Positions 1 to 7,219 of a stretch of 14,434 bases of DNA are shown here, piece after piece. Positions within the stretch are counted from its first letter, which is position 1; every line of letters starts with the position of its first letter. The position numbers were made by a program, and so were the translations under genes. The notes beneath the pieces are model-generated. The model was not told the DNA's origin. It worked only from the letters and a program-made list of their open reading frames with translations, and searched no databases. The DNA comes from a bacterium (GTDB taxonomy: Bacteria; ARS69): the NCBI GenBank assembly GCA_025774865.1, contig JALGZO010000473.1, forward strand, positions 1-14,434, read 5' to 3'.

Positions 1-1
1 C

Positions 2-79
2 GACGCCGTCTACGGAAGCGGCAGCGCCTCGTTCTACATTTCCACGTTCAGTGGTCCGGTGCGAATCAAGAAGCGCTAG
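2..79 (+). CDS. C-terminal tail of a protein truncated by the window edge (possibly DUF4097/adhesin-like)
   Basis: The first 25 codons are open and end in TAG at 77-79. The tail reads as a short beta-type segment, SASFYISTFSGPVRIKKR, then stop. Third positions are about 80% G/C, as in the other genes here, so it looks like a real coding end. The pattern of alternating polar and hydrophobic residues with 'SGPVRIKK' recalls the last strands of DUF4097-type beta-helical proteins, but 25 residues cannot settle that. The gene converges on the immunophilin gene, with only 37 bp between the two stop codons and no clear terminator hairpin. Confidence 0.45.
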   Translation, partial: DAVYGSGSASFYISTFSGPVRIKKR

Positions 80-116
80 TTTTCCGTCTCGAAAGTCCTG
101 CTTCCTCTTGCGTTCG

Positions 117-1223
117 TCACTCGACGATGTCGAGCAACTCCACGTCGAACACCAGGGTCGCGTTCGCCGGAATCCGGCCGCCGGCGCCCCGCGCGCCGTA
201 ACCGAGCTCCGACGGGATGATCAGAATGCGCTTCTCACCGACCTTCATGTCGAGGAACGCGATGTCCCATCCCTTGATCACCTGTCCGACCCCGATCGCC
301 GTCTGGAACGGCTTTCCACGGTCGACGCTCGAATCGAACTTCGAGCCGTCCAGAAGATAGCCCGTGTAGTGGGCGGAAATGGTTTGCCCGACCGACGGCT
401 TCTCTCCTTCACCCCCCTGGCGGACGATGTACTCGAGACCCTCGGATGTCTTGACGGCTTCAGCCAGGTCGAACCCCAGCTTTTCGGCGATCTCCACTTT
501 TTGAGCTCCTTCCCTCTCGGCCTTCTCGCGCTTCATGCGGTCGATGAGATCCGATTCCTTGGCGTACTCTGTCTTCCAGTCGAAGGCGTTCGCCGCCTCC
601 CCGGTCGCTACGATTCGGACTTCTTCGAGAATGATGTCGACCAGCGGGATGGAAGCCGGGGCGCCGGGCCGCGACGCTCCCTTCATCTCGACCTTCGCCA
701 TCGCGTCCACGACGTCTTGACCATAGACACATTGGCCGAACACGGAGTGCTTGTCGTCCAGCCAGGGCGTCGCCTTGTGCGTGATGTAGAACTGGCTGCC
801 GTTCGTCGCGGGGCCGGAGTTCGCCATCGACAGGACGCCGGGCTTGTCGTGCCTGAGATCCGGATGAAACTCGTCGCTGAACGAGTATCCCGGGCCACCG
901 CGCCCGTTTCCGAGAGGGCAGCCGCCCTGGATCATGAAGTCCGGAATGCAACGGTGAAACTTGAGTCCGTTGTAGAAGGGCGTCTTGGTCATGTCTCCCG
1001 TCTTCGGATCCCGCCACTCCTTCTCGCCGGTCGCCAGGCCGACGAAGTTCGCCACGGTGACGGGGGCCTTGTCGTAGTGCAGCCGGCACACGATCGAGCC
1101 CATCGAGGTCTGAAAGACCGCGTAGAGGCCGTCTTCCTTCGTCGCTTCCGCCACGGCAGGCTCCTCGGCGCGGGCTGATCCCACGAAAACGGAGAGAATG
1201 GCGAGTCCTATCAACTGCAACAT
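117..1223 (-). CDS. Exported dual-family peptidyl-prolyl isomerase: cyclophilin domain fused to FKBP domain
   Basis: This 368-residue protein should catalyse cis-trans isomerisation of peptidyl-prolyl bonds outside the cytoplasm. Residues 1-19 form a signal peptide (hydrophobic LIGLAILSVFVG, then ARA/E). Residues 33-205 are a cyclophilin domain with FHR (catalytic Arg91), F96-MIQGG, a MANSGPATNGSQFYIT block at 133-148, Trp154 (equivalent to human CypA W121) and H159. Residues about 215-260 are a charged, probably helical linker. Residues 262-367 are an FKBP domain with HYTG (Tyr286), F296-D297, V315-I316-K-G-W319, Y342 and F359. The active-site residues of both families are present, so both domains look active. 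The start ATG follows GAGGAAGACAG, an acceptable ribosome binding site. It lies 97 bp downstream of selD on the same strand. Single-domain enzymes of both families are common, but fusions are rare and known as dual-family immunophilins (CFBP/FCBP). Family assignment is very secure. Confidence 0.95.
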   Translation of the reverse strand: MLQLIGLAILSVFVGSARAEEPAVAEATKEDGLYAVFQTSMGSIVCRLHYDKAPVTVANFVGLATGEKEWRDPKTGDMTKTPFYNGLKFHRCIPDFMIQGGCPLGNGRGGPGYSFSDEFHPDLRHDKPGVLSMANSGPATNGSQFYITHKATPWLDDKHSVFGQCVYGQDVVDAMAKVEMKGASRPGAPASIPLVDIILEEVRIVATGEAANAFDWKTEYAKESDLIDRMKREKAEREGAQKVEIAEKLGFDLAEAVKTSEGLEYIVRQGGEGEKPSVGQTISAHYTGYLLDGSKFDSSVDRGKPFQTAIGVGQVIKGWDIAFLDMKVGEKRILIIPSELGYGARGAGGRIPANATLVFDVELLDIVE

Positions 1224-1294
1224 CTGTCTTCCTCGGGTTGGGGCGGCTCGTCGCTTCGGGTGGGCCGGAACGCGGTCCCGGCGTGAGGTCGGAC

Positions 1295-1300
1295 ATTCTA
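1295..1300 (-). promoter_or_regulatory. Candidate -10 element for the immunophilin gene
   Basis: On the minus strand the 97-bp gap between selD and the immunophilin contains TAGAAT (5 of 6 matches to TATAAT), about 70 bp before the start codon. The hexamer 17 bp upstream, TAGCAA, is a poor -35. The element may allow separate expression, but read-through from selD is equally possible. Confidence 0.2.
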
Positions 1301-1320
1301 CGGGGCGAAAGCGTGGTTTG

Positions 1321-2364
1321 CTATGGTTCGATTCGGATTCCCGGCGAATCGGTGATTCCCCCGATGACTGCGGCCGCCGGGCTTCCCGCTTCTCGAAGCC
1401 GCGCGACGATGCCGTCTGCGCGTTCAGGCGGGATCGCGACCAGGAGACCCCCCGACGTCTGCGCGTCGGCGAGGATCAACCGGTCCGCTTCCGAAACACC
1501 ACTGGCCACCGTGAGGATCCCGGCGACGCCGGCGAGGTTCTTCCGTGTCCCGCCCGGCGCGACGTCCTCCTCGGCGAGCTCCCGCGCCCCCCCGAGCACC
1601 GGCACGTCCGAGACGGTGAGCTGGGCTCCGAGCGAGTGATCTCGAAGCATCTCCGAGAGGTGGCCGAGGAGGCCGAATCCGGTGACGTCGGTCATCGACC
1701 GGGCGCCGAACTCGACCGCGATCCGGCTCGCGTCGCGATTCAGCGTGGTCATCACGGCGATGGCCTCGGCCAGGTCGTCCGCGGCGATTCGCTCTTGCTT
1801 GAGCGCCGTCGTGAGGATTCCCGTTCCGAGCGGCTTCGTGAGCACGAGACGGTCGCCCGGCTCGGCGCCGCCCTTCTTGAGCACCGCGTCGGGGTGGATG
1901 CTTCCGATCACGGCGAGACCGAACTTCGGCTCCGCGTCGTCGATCGTATGTCCCCCGATTATCGCGACGCCCGCCTCCGACGTCTTCGCCGACGCACCCT
2001 CCAGGATCTCGCCCAGGACGGATAGCGGCAACTGCTCGGACTTGGCCGGAAACGCGACGATGTTCATCGCCGCGAACGGCTCTCCTCCCATGGCGTACAC
2101 GTCGGAGAGCGAGTTCGTGGCCGCGATCTCGCCGTAGCTGCGCGGGTCGTCGACGATCGGCGTGAAGAAATCCACCGTCATGATGACGGCCAGATCGTCT
2201 CGGAGACGGTATACGCCGGCGTCGTCCGGGACGGAGGTTCCGACGAGGACGTCTGGGTCGGTGAAGGGCTTGAGCCGGCGCAGAACCTGCACCTCGAGAT
2301 CCTTCGCGCAGATCTTCGAGGCTCAACCAGCCGTGTGCGAGAACGAGGTCAACTTGACCGTCAC
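1321..2364 (-). CDS. selD: Selenide, water dikinase SelD, itself a selenoprotein (in-frame UGA at codon 14)
   Basis: SelD makes selenophosphate from selenide and ATP, the selenium donor for selenocysteine tRNA and 2-selenouridine. The gene is 348 codons including the TAG stop. It starts at GTG 2364-2362 after AAAGGAG with a 7-nt spacer. Codon 14 (2325-2323) is TGA. The residues around it, LTSFSHTAG-U-ASK, align with the E. coli SelD N-terminus LTQYSHGAGCGCK, so the UGA sits exactly on catalytic Cys17 and is followed by the conserved lysine (Lys17 here, Lys20 in E. coli). Downstream are the expected motifs: VPDDAGVY (D47, D48), DFF (D65), NSLSDVYAMGG (84-94), GGHT (137-140) and MTDVTGFGLLGHL. 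A call that begins at the internal GTG at 2292 would lose the active site. The gene overlaps the upstream hypothetical gene by 4 bases. Sec-containing SelD is known in several bacterial groups. Family certain; Sec decoding very likely. Confidence 0.93.
2277..2325 (-). promoter_or_regulatory. selD: Candidate bacterial SECIS hairpins downstream of the selD UGA
   Basis: Immediately after the UGA (2325-2323) the mRNA can form a strong hairpin. Its arms are 2321-2317 with 2296-2292 (5 bp) and 2315-2311 with 2301-2297 (5 bp), separated by one bulged A at 2316. The loop is 9 nt (UGCGCGAAG) with G as second base. A second, partly overlapping hairpin pairs 2293-2287 with 2283-2277 (7 bp, one G-U) around the loop GUU, and its core GCAGGUUCUGC closely resembles the fdhF SECIS core of E. 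coli (GCAGGUCUGC). From memory of published bacterial SECIS models, an apical G lies roughly 16-37 nt after UGA: the first loop starts slightly early (about 13 nt) and the second at about 36 nt. The two share bases 2292-2293, so only one full form exists at a time. Which one SelB binds is not decided by the sequence. Confidence 0.6.
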
Positions 2365-3305
2365 GACGCCGCTCCTTTCTCGGGGATGTTCTCGGGGATG
2401 AAGGTCAACGCGTCGGCACGCCGTGCTGCTGACCCGGGGGCCGGGGCGTCCGGGAGGTCGCGCATCAAGGTCGACGGATCGGGGAGCGCGGGAATGGTGA
2501 CGGCTCCCTCGGCGCCCCCGCGGACGCGGAGCGCTGCGCGCGGAAGGATGGCGTCGCCTCTCACCGGGCTCTCGAAGACGAGCTCCGCGGTTCCCGCGGG
2601 AGCCTTGCAGAATCCGGTTCGTTCGCGGAAGCCGGGCCGGAGCACGAATTCCCACGGGCGCAGCCCCGCCGAGGTCCGGATCCCGAGAATCTCCACCGGC
2701 TCCTTCCCGCGGTTGAACAGCTCCAGGCCGTCCTCGTTCCAGTGTGCCTCGAGGTCCGCTCCCGACGTGCGTCCGGGACAGAGTGGCAGCGACGCTTCGG
2801 CGGGCATCGCGACGTCCGCGAGGGCGAGAAACTCCGCGTCGTAGGCGAGGAGCAGCCCCGACGCGTGGAGCGTTCGATTCTCTTCGCGAATCTCCACGAT
2901 GACCTGGCGACCGAGATAGCGTCGCAAGAGCGGCTCGGCCGAGATCGGATCGCGGCCGAGAAGCTCGCGTGTCCATCGCGCGATCCGCTCTCCCCAGGGG
3001 GGGTGAGCCGCCCGCCAGATCTGGTCCTCGCGCCGGACGCGTACCTCGTCGGTCCACAAGGTCTCGGGCCGGAGGAGGCTGCCGACCTGCTTCACCTCGC
3101 CGCGCTCCAGGATCCGGCTCGACTCGACATGACCGTCCAGCGCGCGGGGCTCGTCGTACTCGATTTCGAGCCCGCCGGCCACGACGAGGGCCGTTCCGGA
3201 AATCCAGTCGCTGTCTTCCAGCCTGACCTGAACGCGATCGCCTTCGAACAATCGCAGCGGTGACGTCGACCACTCGCCGCGCGGGAATGCGGGACCCAGC
3301 CTCAT
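2361..3305 (-). CDS. Hypothetical protein translationally coupled to selD
   Basis: I do not recognise this 314-residue protein. It has no signal peptide or membrane segment and looks cytoplasmic. Two segments resemble small SH3/Sm-like beta-barrels: residues 17-75 (LFEGDRVQVRL ... SGTALVVAGGLEIEYDEP) and 128-170 (LGRQVIVEIREE ... SGLLLAYDAEFLALADV). Between them is a Trp-rich helical stretch (IWRAAHPPWGERIARWTREL, 96-115). Residues 183-270 look like a beta-sandwich, followed by a Pro/Ala-rich tail. The start ATG at 3305 has GGGAGGG just upstream; in-frame codons further upstream lie in non-coding-like sequence and overlap the promoter. Its TGA overlaps the selD GTG start (GTGA), so the two proteins are probably made together. 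That coupling is the only hint at function, and it could mean a role in selenium use or be accidental. Only two cysteines (176, 233) are present. Confidence 0.8.
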   Translation of the reverse strand: MRLGPAFPRGEWSTSPLRLFEGDRVQVRLEDSDWISGTALVVAGGLEIEYDEPRALDGHVESSRILERGEVKQVGSLLRPETLWTDEVRVRREDQIWRAAHPPWGERIARWTRELLGRDPISAEPLLRRYLGRQVIVEIREENRTLHASGLLLAYDAEFLALADVAMPAEASLPLCPGRTSGADLEAHWNEDGLELFNRGKEPVEILGIRTSAGLRPWEFVLRPGFRERTGFCKAPAGTAELVFESPVRGDAILPRAALRVRGGAEGAVTIPALPDPSTLMRDLPDAPAPGSAARRADALTFIPENIPEKGAAS

Positions 3306-3351
3306 CACACCCTCCCCGTGCCGCTCCGGTTCGCCCAGAGCATCGCCGCGG

Positions 3352-3380
3352 ATCTTGCTATCGGGGCGCCCGGCTGTCAA
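3352..3380 (-). promoter_or_regulatory. Candidate sigma-70-type promoter for the hypothetical-selD operon
   Basis: On the minus strand TTGACA (3380-3375) is a perfect -35. After exactly 17 bp comes CAAGAT (3357-3352), a weak -10 with 3 of 6 matches. Transcription would begin near 3345, leaving a leader of about 40 nt before the ATG at 3305. The perfect -35 and ideal spacing in the divergent intergenic region make it the best promoter candidate I see for this operon. Confidence 0.45.
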
Positions 3381-3469
3381 CGAGGCCGGGAGGGTCACTC
3401 CCCCGAACCCCGGGTATGCTGTTATGGTCGGTGCTCGCCTCATCTTCACCCCGGTCCCGTCGAGGAACC

Positions 3470-5140
3470 GTGAACCACCGCGCCCTGGCTGCGTCACTCT
3501 TGCTCGCGGGTGCGCTCTTCGGGGGAGCGTGCTCGACCGTACCGTCCTCGGGTGATGCGGTGACGCGACCGCCGGTCTTCGACCCCGTGCTGTTCGCACG
3601 CGAAGCCGTCACCGCAGGCGAGCTCGATCTTCGAGTCGACGGGCGCGAAGTGGTGACCGCAATCGGGGGAGTCCGGGTGCTCCGGGTTCGCTTCTCCTTC
3701 GCTTCGTATCGCGGTTTTCTGGAAGACGAGGTCGTCCGACGCTCGACCGGTGTCGTGAACTTCCCGGTGGGTCCTTCCGGCCACGCCCGGGTGGCGCGGT
3801 CCGGCCCCGTGCTGCTCTCCGAGTTCCCGCCCGGTTCGTCCCGTTCGGGATTCTCCGTCCACACCCAGTATGGGGAGCGACCGGCCACCGAGCTCGGGCT
3901 CATCGGCGCGGTCGTCGACGTGCGCGGGCCGTTCATTCGTGAGCTTCGTGAGTTCGCCAATCCCGACGATCCGACGAGCACGACCTTCCGAGACGAAGAG
4001 CAGTTCGGGTACGCGATGTTGCGCTCGTTTCAGGAGACGGGCGACCTCCGGCTTCTCTGGGAGTATCGCGTCGCCGAGACGTGGCTTCGCGCCATCCAGG
4101 CGGTCGACGATTTGGCCGCCGAGGAGATCGGGCGCCGCCTCAACCGGTTTCTGCTGGTGGGAGAAGGATACGGCGCGCTCGGCGCGGCCCAGGCTGCGGC
4201 GGTGGACGACCGTGTCGACGGACTCGTCTTCTGCGGATGGCCGCTCGACTGGACCGACCTGCACTTCACCCGTTGGCGCCGGTGGGAGCGGGAGGCTCGC
4301 TATCAGCCGTTGGGCGCGATCCAACCGTCGCCGTATCGGGACTCCCGGGAAGTGATGTCGTTCCTGTTCTCGACGTTCTCGAATCCTGATCCAGGTTGCC
4401 CCTCATGTGCCGGAGCCGGCGACGTTTGGCGCAGCCAGTTCAACTACCTCGATCTGGTCCGCGACGAGAGACTACGCGGGGTTCGGACGCTCGTCCTCGT
4501 GGGTGACTCCGATCCTCGGTTTCCGATCGATCTGGAAGCGCGCGCGTCCGTCGCTCCCGAGGCCGTGGCGGCGCTTCCCGCGTATCCCGGCGGTCCGGCG
4601 CCCCCCGAAGAGTACGCGCGCGGCCCGTTCGCGCGGCGTCTGGAGCGTTTCCCGTTCCACGACCTCCGCTACCTCGAGCGATCCGCCTCGACGATCTCGA
4701 ATCGGGAAGCGATCGAGGCGACGATCGCGTGGGTACAGCACGTGAGCGGACATCGTGACGTTCCGCGCGTGCGCATCTCGGAGTCCATCGAGGACGGGAA
4801 CGTCCGCCTCGATATCGTCGTGCGCGAGGGAAATGCGGCGCCGCACGGCGTGGAAGTGCACCTCACGGAGATCGAGGGGGCACACGACTTCGATTTCAAG
4901 CACAGTCTGCACCGATCACGGGCCGAACCGATGGTCTGGCGTCGCTTCGACGCCATCTACGCCGGCCACGACGCGGCCTTCCGCGGGCGCTGGAAGGCGC
5001 TCTTCCCGGTGAGCCCGTCGAGGAACCGCGCGTACTATGTCGTTGTGAGGGATCAGGCCGGCGGGCTCGAATCGGCACACTCGCTCCCGATTCGGCCCCT
5101 GTGGAATCTCGGCGATCCCGCCTTCGGTCCAGCCCGCTGA
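3470..5140 (+). CDS. Secreted or lipid-anchored alpha/beta-hydrolase-like protein with a degenerate nucleophile elbow
   Basis: This is a 556-residue protein. The chosen start is GTG 3470, giving a signal peptide (HRALAASLLLAGALFGGA then Cys21) with GAGGA just upstream. An ATG at 3416 is in frame but has no ribosome site. Cys21 could carry a lipid, though Gly at -3 is atypical for a lipobox. Residues 30-200 are a beta-rich N-terminal part. Residues 220-425 look like the core of an alpha/beta hydrolase: strand-turn-helix RFLLVGEGYGALGAAQAAAV (226-245), then VDGLVFCGWPLD, then VRTLVLVGDSDPRFP with a plausible acid (D346 or D348), and a late His (H397). The elbow reads G-E-G-Y-G, so the nucleophile position is Gly233 instead of Ser. 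The layout recalls the PhoPQ-activated pathogenicity-related (PqaA) and peptidase-like families. Residues 430-556 form a C-terminal beta domain. Possibly a binding rather than catalytic protein. The fold call is an inference. Confidence 0.75.
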   Translation: MNHRALAASLLLAGALFGGACSTVPSSGDAVTRPPVFDPVLFAREAVTAGELDLRVDGREVVTAIGGVRVLRVRFSFASYRGFLEDEVVRRSTGVVNFPVGPSGHARVARSGPVLLSEFPPGSSRSGFSVHTQYGERPATELGLIGAVVDVRGPFIRELREFANPDDPTSTTFRDEEQFGYAMLRSFQETGDLRLLWEYRVAETWLRAIQAVDDLAAEEIGRRLNRFLLVGEGYGALGAAQAAAVDDRVDGLVFCGWPLDWTDLHFTRWRRWEREARYQPLGAIQPSPYRDSREVMSFLFSTFSNPDPGCPSCAGAGDVWRSQFNYLDLVRDERLRGVRTLVLVGDSDPRFPIDLEARASVAPEAVAALPAYPGGPAPPEEYARGPFARRLERFPFHDLRYLERSASTISNREAIEATIAWVQHVSGHRDVPRVRISESIEDGNVRLDIVVREGNAAPHGVEVHLTEIEGAHDFDFKHSLHRSRAEPMVWRRFDAIYAGHDAAFRGRWKALFPVSPSRNRAYYVVVRDQAGGLESAHSLPIRPLWNLGDPAFGPAR

Positions 5141-5276
5141 ACCACGGTCGTGTCGTCCTGTACGGGCCGTTCGCGGTGGCGTGTCAATGTCGGCAAGAAT
5201 CTCCAGCCGTTTCCCATTCCAGTCGCGCCAGCTCCCGAAAGAACGTGCAAACGCCGCACGAGCACGCGGTTTGTCC

Positions 5277-5306
5277 TTGAGAACTCTGCTAGCGACTCGT
5301 TAATCT
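5277..5306 (+). promoter_or_regulatory. Weak promoter candidate upstream of the TPR gene
   Basis: TTGAGA (5277-5282, 5 of 6 matches to the -35 consensus) is followed after 18 bp by TAATCT (5301-5306), a poor -10. This is a locally A/T-richer patch in the 231-bp gap between the hydrolase-like gene and the TPR gene. Start of transcription would be near 5313, about 60 nt before the chosen ATG. Confidence 0.25.
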
Positions 5307-5371
5307 TGGGTCAAGAGACCGTGACCGATTCTGTCGGCCGCCCCCGTCATACCGCTCGCCCTGTGAGTGTC

Positions 5372-7219
5372 ATGAAACCGAGAGTCGGGATCGTACAGTT
5401 TCACGCCGTGTGCGCGGAGGGGAACGAGCATCCTCTTGGATGCGGGATCACCTACGAGATTGCTCGACGACTGACGACCATCGGCGGCGTCGACGCGAAC
5501 GCGATTCTCCTCGGGAACGGCGGCGCGATCAAGAGCCCGGAAGTCTCGGCGGAAGTGCCCCTGTCCGTCGAGAAAGCGACCGGCCTCTCCGTCCCGAACC
5601 TCGGCGCTCAGTACGAGTCCGACTTCATCGTTCTCGGCAACGCACGGATCGCCGACGGGCTGCTCCTGCACTACCGCGTGTTCGAGGTCGAATCGGGTCG
5701 CCAGATTCGAGAAGGCCGGGTGTCCGGTCTGCGAACCTCGGTATTCCGGCTCCTCGACGAGGTAGCCCAGGATGCACGTCAGGCGATCGGTTACCTCGGT
5801 GACGACGAGGACGAACAGGATCTGAATCCGGTCTTCGATCGCGTGAACTTCGAGGCGTTCGTGGAGTATTGCCTCGGCCGCGAGGAGGACCGGGCGACGA
5901 ACGCGATGGATCATCTGGTGCGCGCCCTCCGTCTCGAGCCCGGTTTCCGGATGGCGCTCGTGGAGTACCTGTCGTTCTGTTACCAGATCGACGATCTCTC
6001 CGGCTCTCTGAGCGCGCTCGACACCTACCTCGTGCTGCATCCGGAAGATCAGGAGATCCTGATCGCGGCGGCGAACTTGTGCCTGGCTTTTCACAGTGTC
6101 GACGACGGCGTTCGCTACGCGCACCGCGCCCTGATGCAGCGCCCCCACGACGTCGAACCGCGCGTGATCATGGCGCGTTTTCTCTTCGCGAAGGAGATGG
6201 CGGCCGAGGCGCGCATCCATCTCGATGCCGCTTTGCAGTCCTCCGACGAATCGCCGGAGGCGTCGTACTGTCTCGGCCGGTACTTTCTCGATCTCGGCGA
6301 CTACTACCGGTCTCGCGACTACTTCGAGAGGTGTCTCGGCGCCGACCCGGGCTTCTACCTGGCGCTTCGCGATCTCCAGTGCTGCTACTACGAGCTCGGT
6401 GATTTCTCCCTGGGCATCGACGCGTGCGAACGGCTCCTCGAGGCGGACCCTTCCGACGCGGGCAGTCACTACAATCTCGGCCTCATCTATCAGCGACTTG
6501 GTCGACTGCACCTCGCGATGAAATTCTTCCAGGAGTCGGTTCGCCAGGATCCTACGTTTTACAAGGCGCTCTACATGGTCGCGGAACGTCACTACTCGCA
6601 GGGCGAGTACGACGAGGCGCTGAAGCGCTTCGAGGAAGCCCACCGGGCCTCTAGCGAGTCCTCCGATGCGCTCGGCCGCATGGGTGACTGTCACCATCAG
6701 CTTGGTCGAGTTCGCGAGGCGTTCCGTTACTACACGTGGGCGCGACGCGAGGATCCGCTCTTCGAGAGTGCACGCTACGTTCTGATCGAAGGCGCGGCCC
6801 TCGCGAAGGACGGCGACCTGGAGGCCGCCCGTCGGCTGATCCTCAAGGCGACGGATCTCGACGAGGGGCTCACGGAAGCCTGGAACGAGCTGGGGTGGGT
6901 GCTTCTCCGCCTCGGCCGTGCCGAAGAGGCGGTGAACGTCGTTCGCCGAGCCCTGGAGCTCGAGCCCGACGATCCTGCCCTCGTCGCGAACCTGCTCTCG
7001 TGCTGCCGCCGGCTCCCGCTCGGCGTCCGGCTCTCGGGCTGGGCCCGCGACCTCGCCCGGAAGACCCGAGACCGCCTCCGCAGCCTCGAGGAGCGGGGAA
7101 TCGCTCCCCCGGAGTCGGCCCGGCGCCGGAGGGTAACTGCATCGGAGGATGCGGCGGTCTGCCGCAGCGTTCCGATCGTCCCTCGTGTTCCCGGGAGTGC
7201 CGATGGCGCCGACGCGTGA
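5372..7219 (+). CDS. TPR-repeat protein with an N-terminal TolB/FlgO-like domain
   Basis: This is a 615-residue protein without a signal peptide or membrane segment. Residues 1-140 resemble the small alpha/beta domain of the TolB-N/FlgO type: VGIVQF at the start, GITYEIARRLTTI, then ESDFIVLGNARIADGLLLHYRVFEVESGRQI split over two strands, and a helix with FRLLDEVAQDARQAIG. Residues about 157-545 are roughly eleven tetratricopeptide repeats, with clear units such as SHYNLGLIYQRLGRLHLAMK and AWNELGWVLLRLGRAEEAVN. The last 65 residues are basic and probably disordered. In other bacteria this pairing often follows a Ser/Thr kinase, cyclase or winged-helix domain; here it stands alone, suggesting a protein-interaction platform. 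The reading frame is open back to 5150, but the ATG at 5372 fits the first strand of the domain. It has no good ribosome site; GTG 5363 is an alternative. Its end overlaps the ETF-QO start by 17 bp. Confidence 0.85.
   Translation: MKPRVGIVQFHAVCAEGNEHPLGCGITYEIARRLTTIGGVDANAILLGNGGAIKSPEVSAEVPLSVEKATGLSVPNLGAQYESDFIVLGNARIADGLLLHYRVFEVESGRQIREGRVSGLRTSVFRLLDEVAQDARQAIGYLGDDEDEQDLNPVFDRVNFEAFVEYCLGREEDRATNAMDHLVRALRLEPGFRMALVEYLSFCYQIDDLSGSLSALDTYLVLHPEDQEILIAAANLCLAFHSVDDGVRYAHRALMQRPHDVEPRVIMARFLFAKEMAAEARIHLDAALQSSDESPEASYCLGRYFLDLGDYYRSRDYFERCLGADPGFYLALRDLQCCYYELGDFSLGIDACERLLEADPSDAGSHYNLGLIYQRLGRLHLAMKFFQESVRQDPTFYKALYMVAERHYSQGEYDEALKRFEEAHRASSESSDALGRMGDCHHQLGRVREAFRYYTWARREDPLFESARYVLIEGAALAKDGDLEAARRLILKATDLDEGLTEAWNELGWVLLRLGRAEEAVNVVRRALELEPDDPALVANLLSCCRRLPLGVRLSGWARDLARKTRDRLRSLEERGIAPPESARRRRVTASEDAAVCRSVPIVPRVPGSADGADA

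Noticed and set aside
120-134. CTCGAC-GAT-GTCGAG hairpin as a terminator for the truncated gene at the left edge
   Set aside because: It lies inside the last codons of the immunophilin gene and has no T-tract on either side, so it is probably coding chance.
1321-2325. selD as a pseudogene interrupted by TGA, or as a short protein starting at GTG 2292
   Set aside because: The sequence before the TGA matches the SelD N-terminus in the same frame, the TGA falls exactly on the catalytic position, a good start and ribosome site precede it, and hairpins follow it. The rest of the gene is intact.
3456-5028. Fifteen-base direct repeat CCCGTCGAGGAACCG at 3456 and 5014, flanking the hydrolase-like gene
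   Set aside because: In a GC-rich 14-kb window with biased codons a 15-mer match is not rare enough. One copy is ribosome-site sequence, the other is coding, and no inserted element lies between them.
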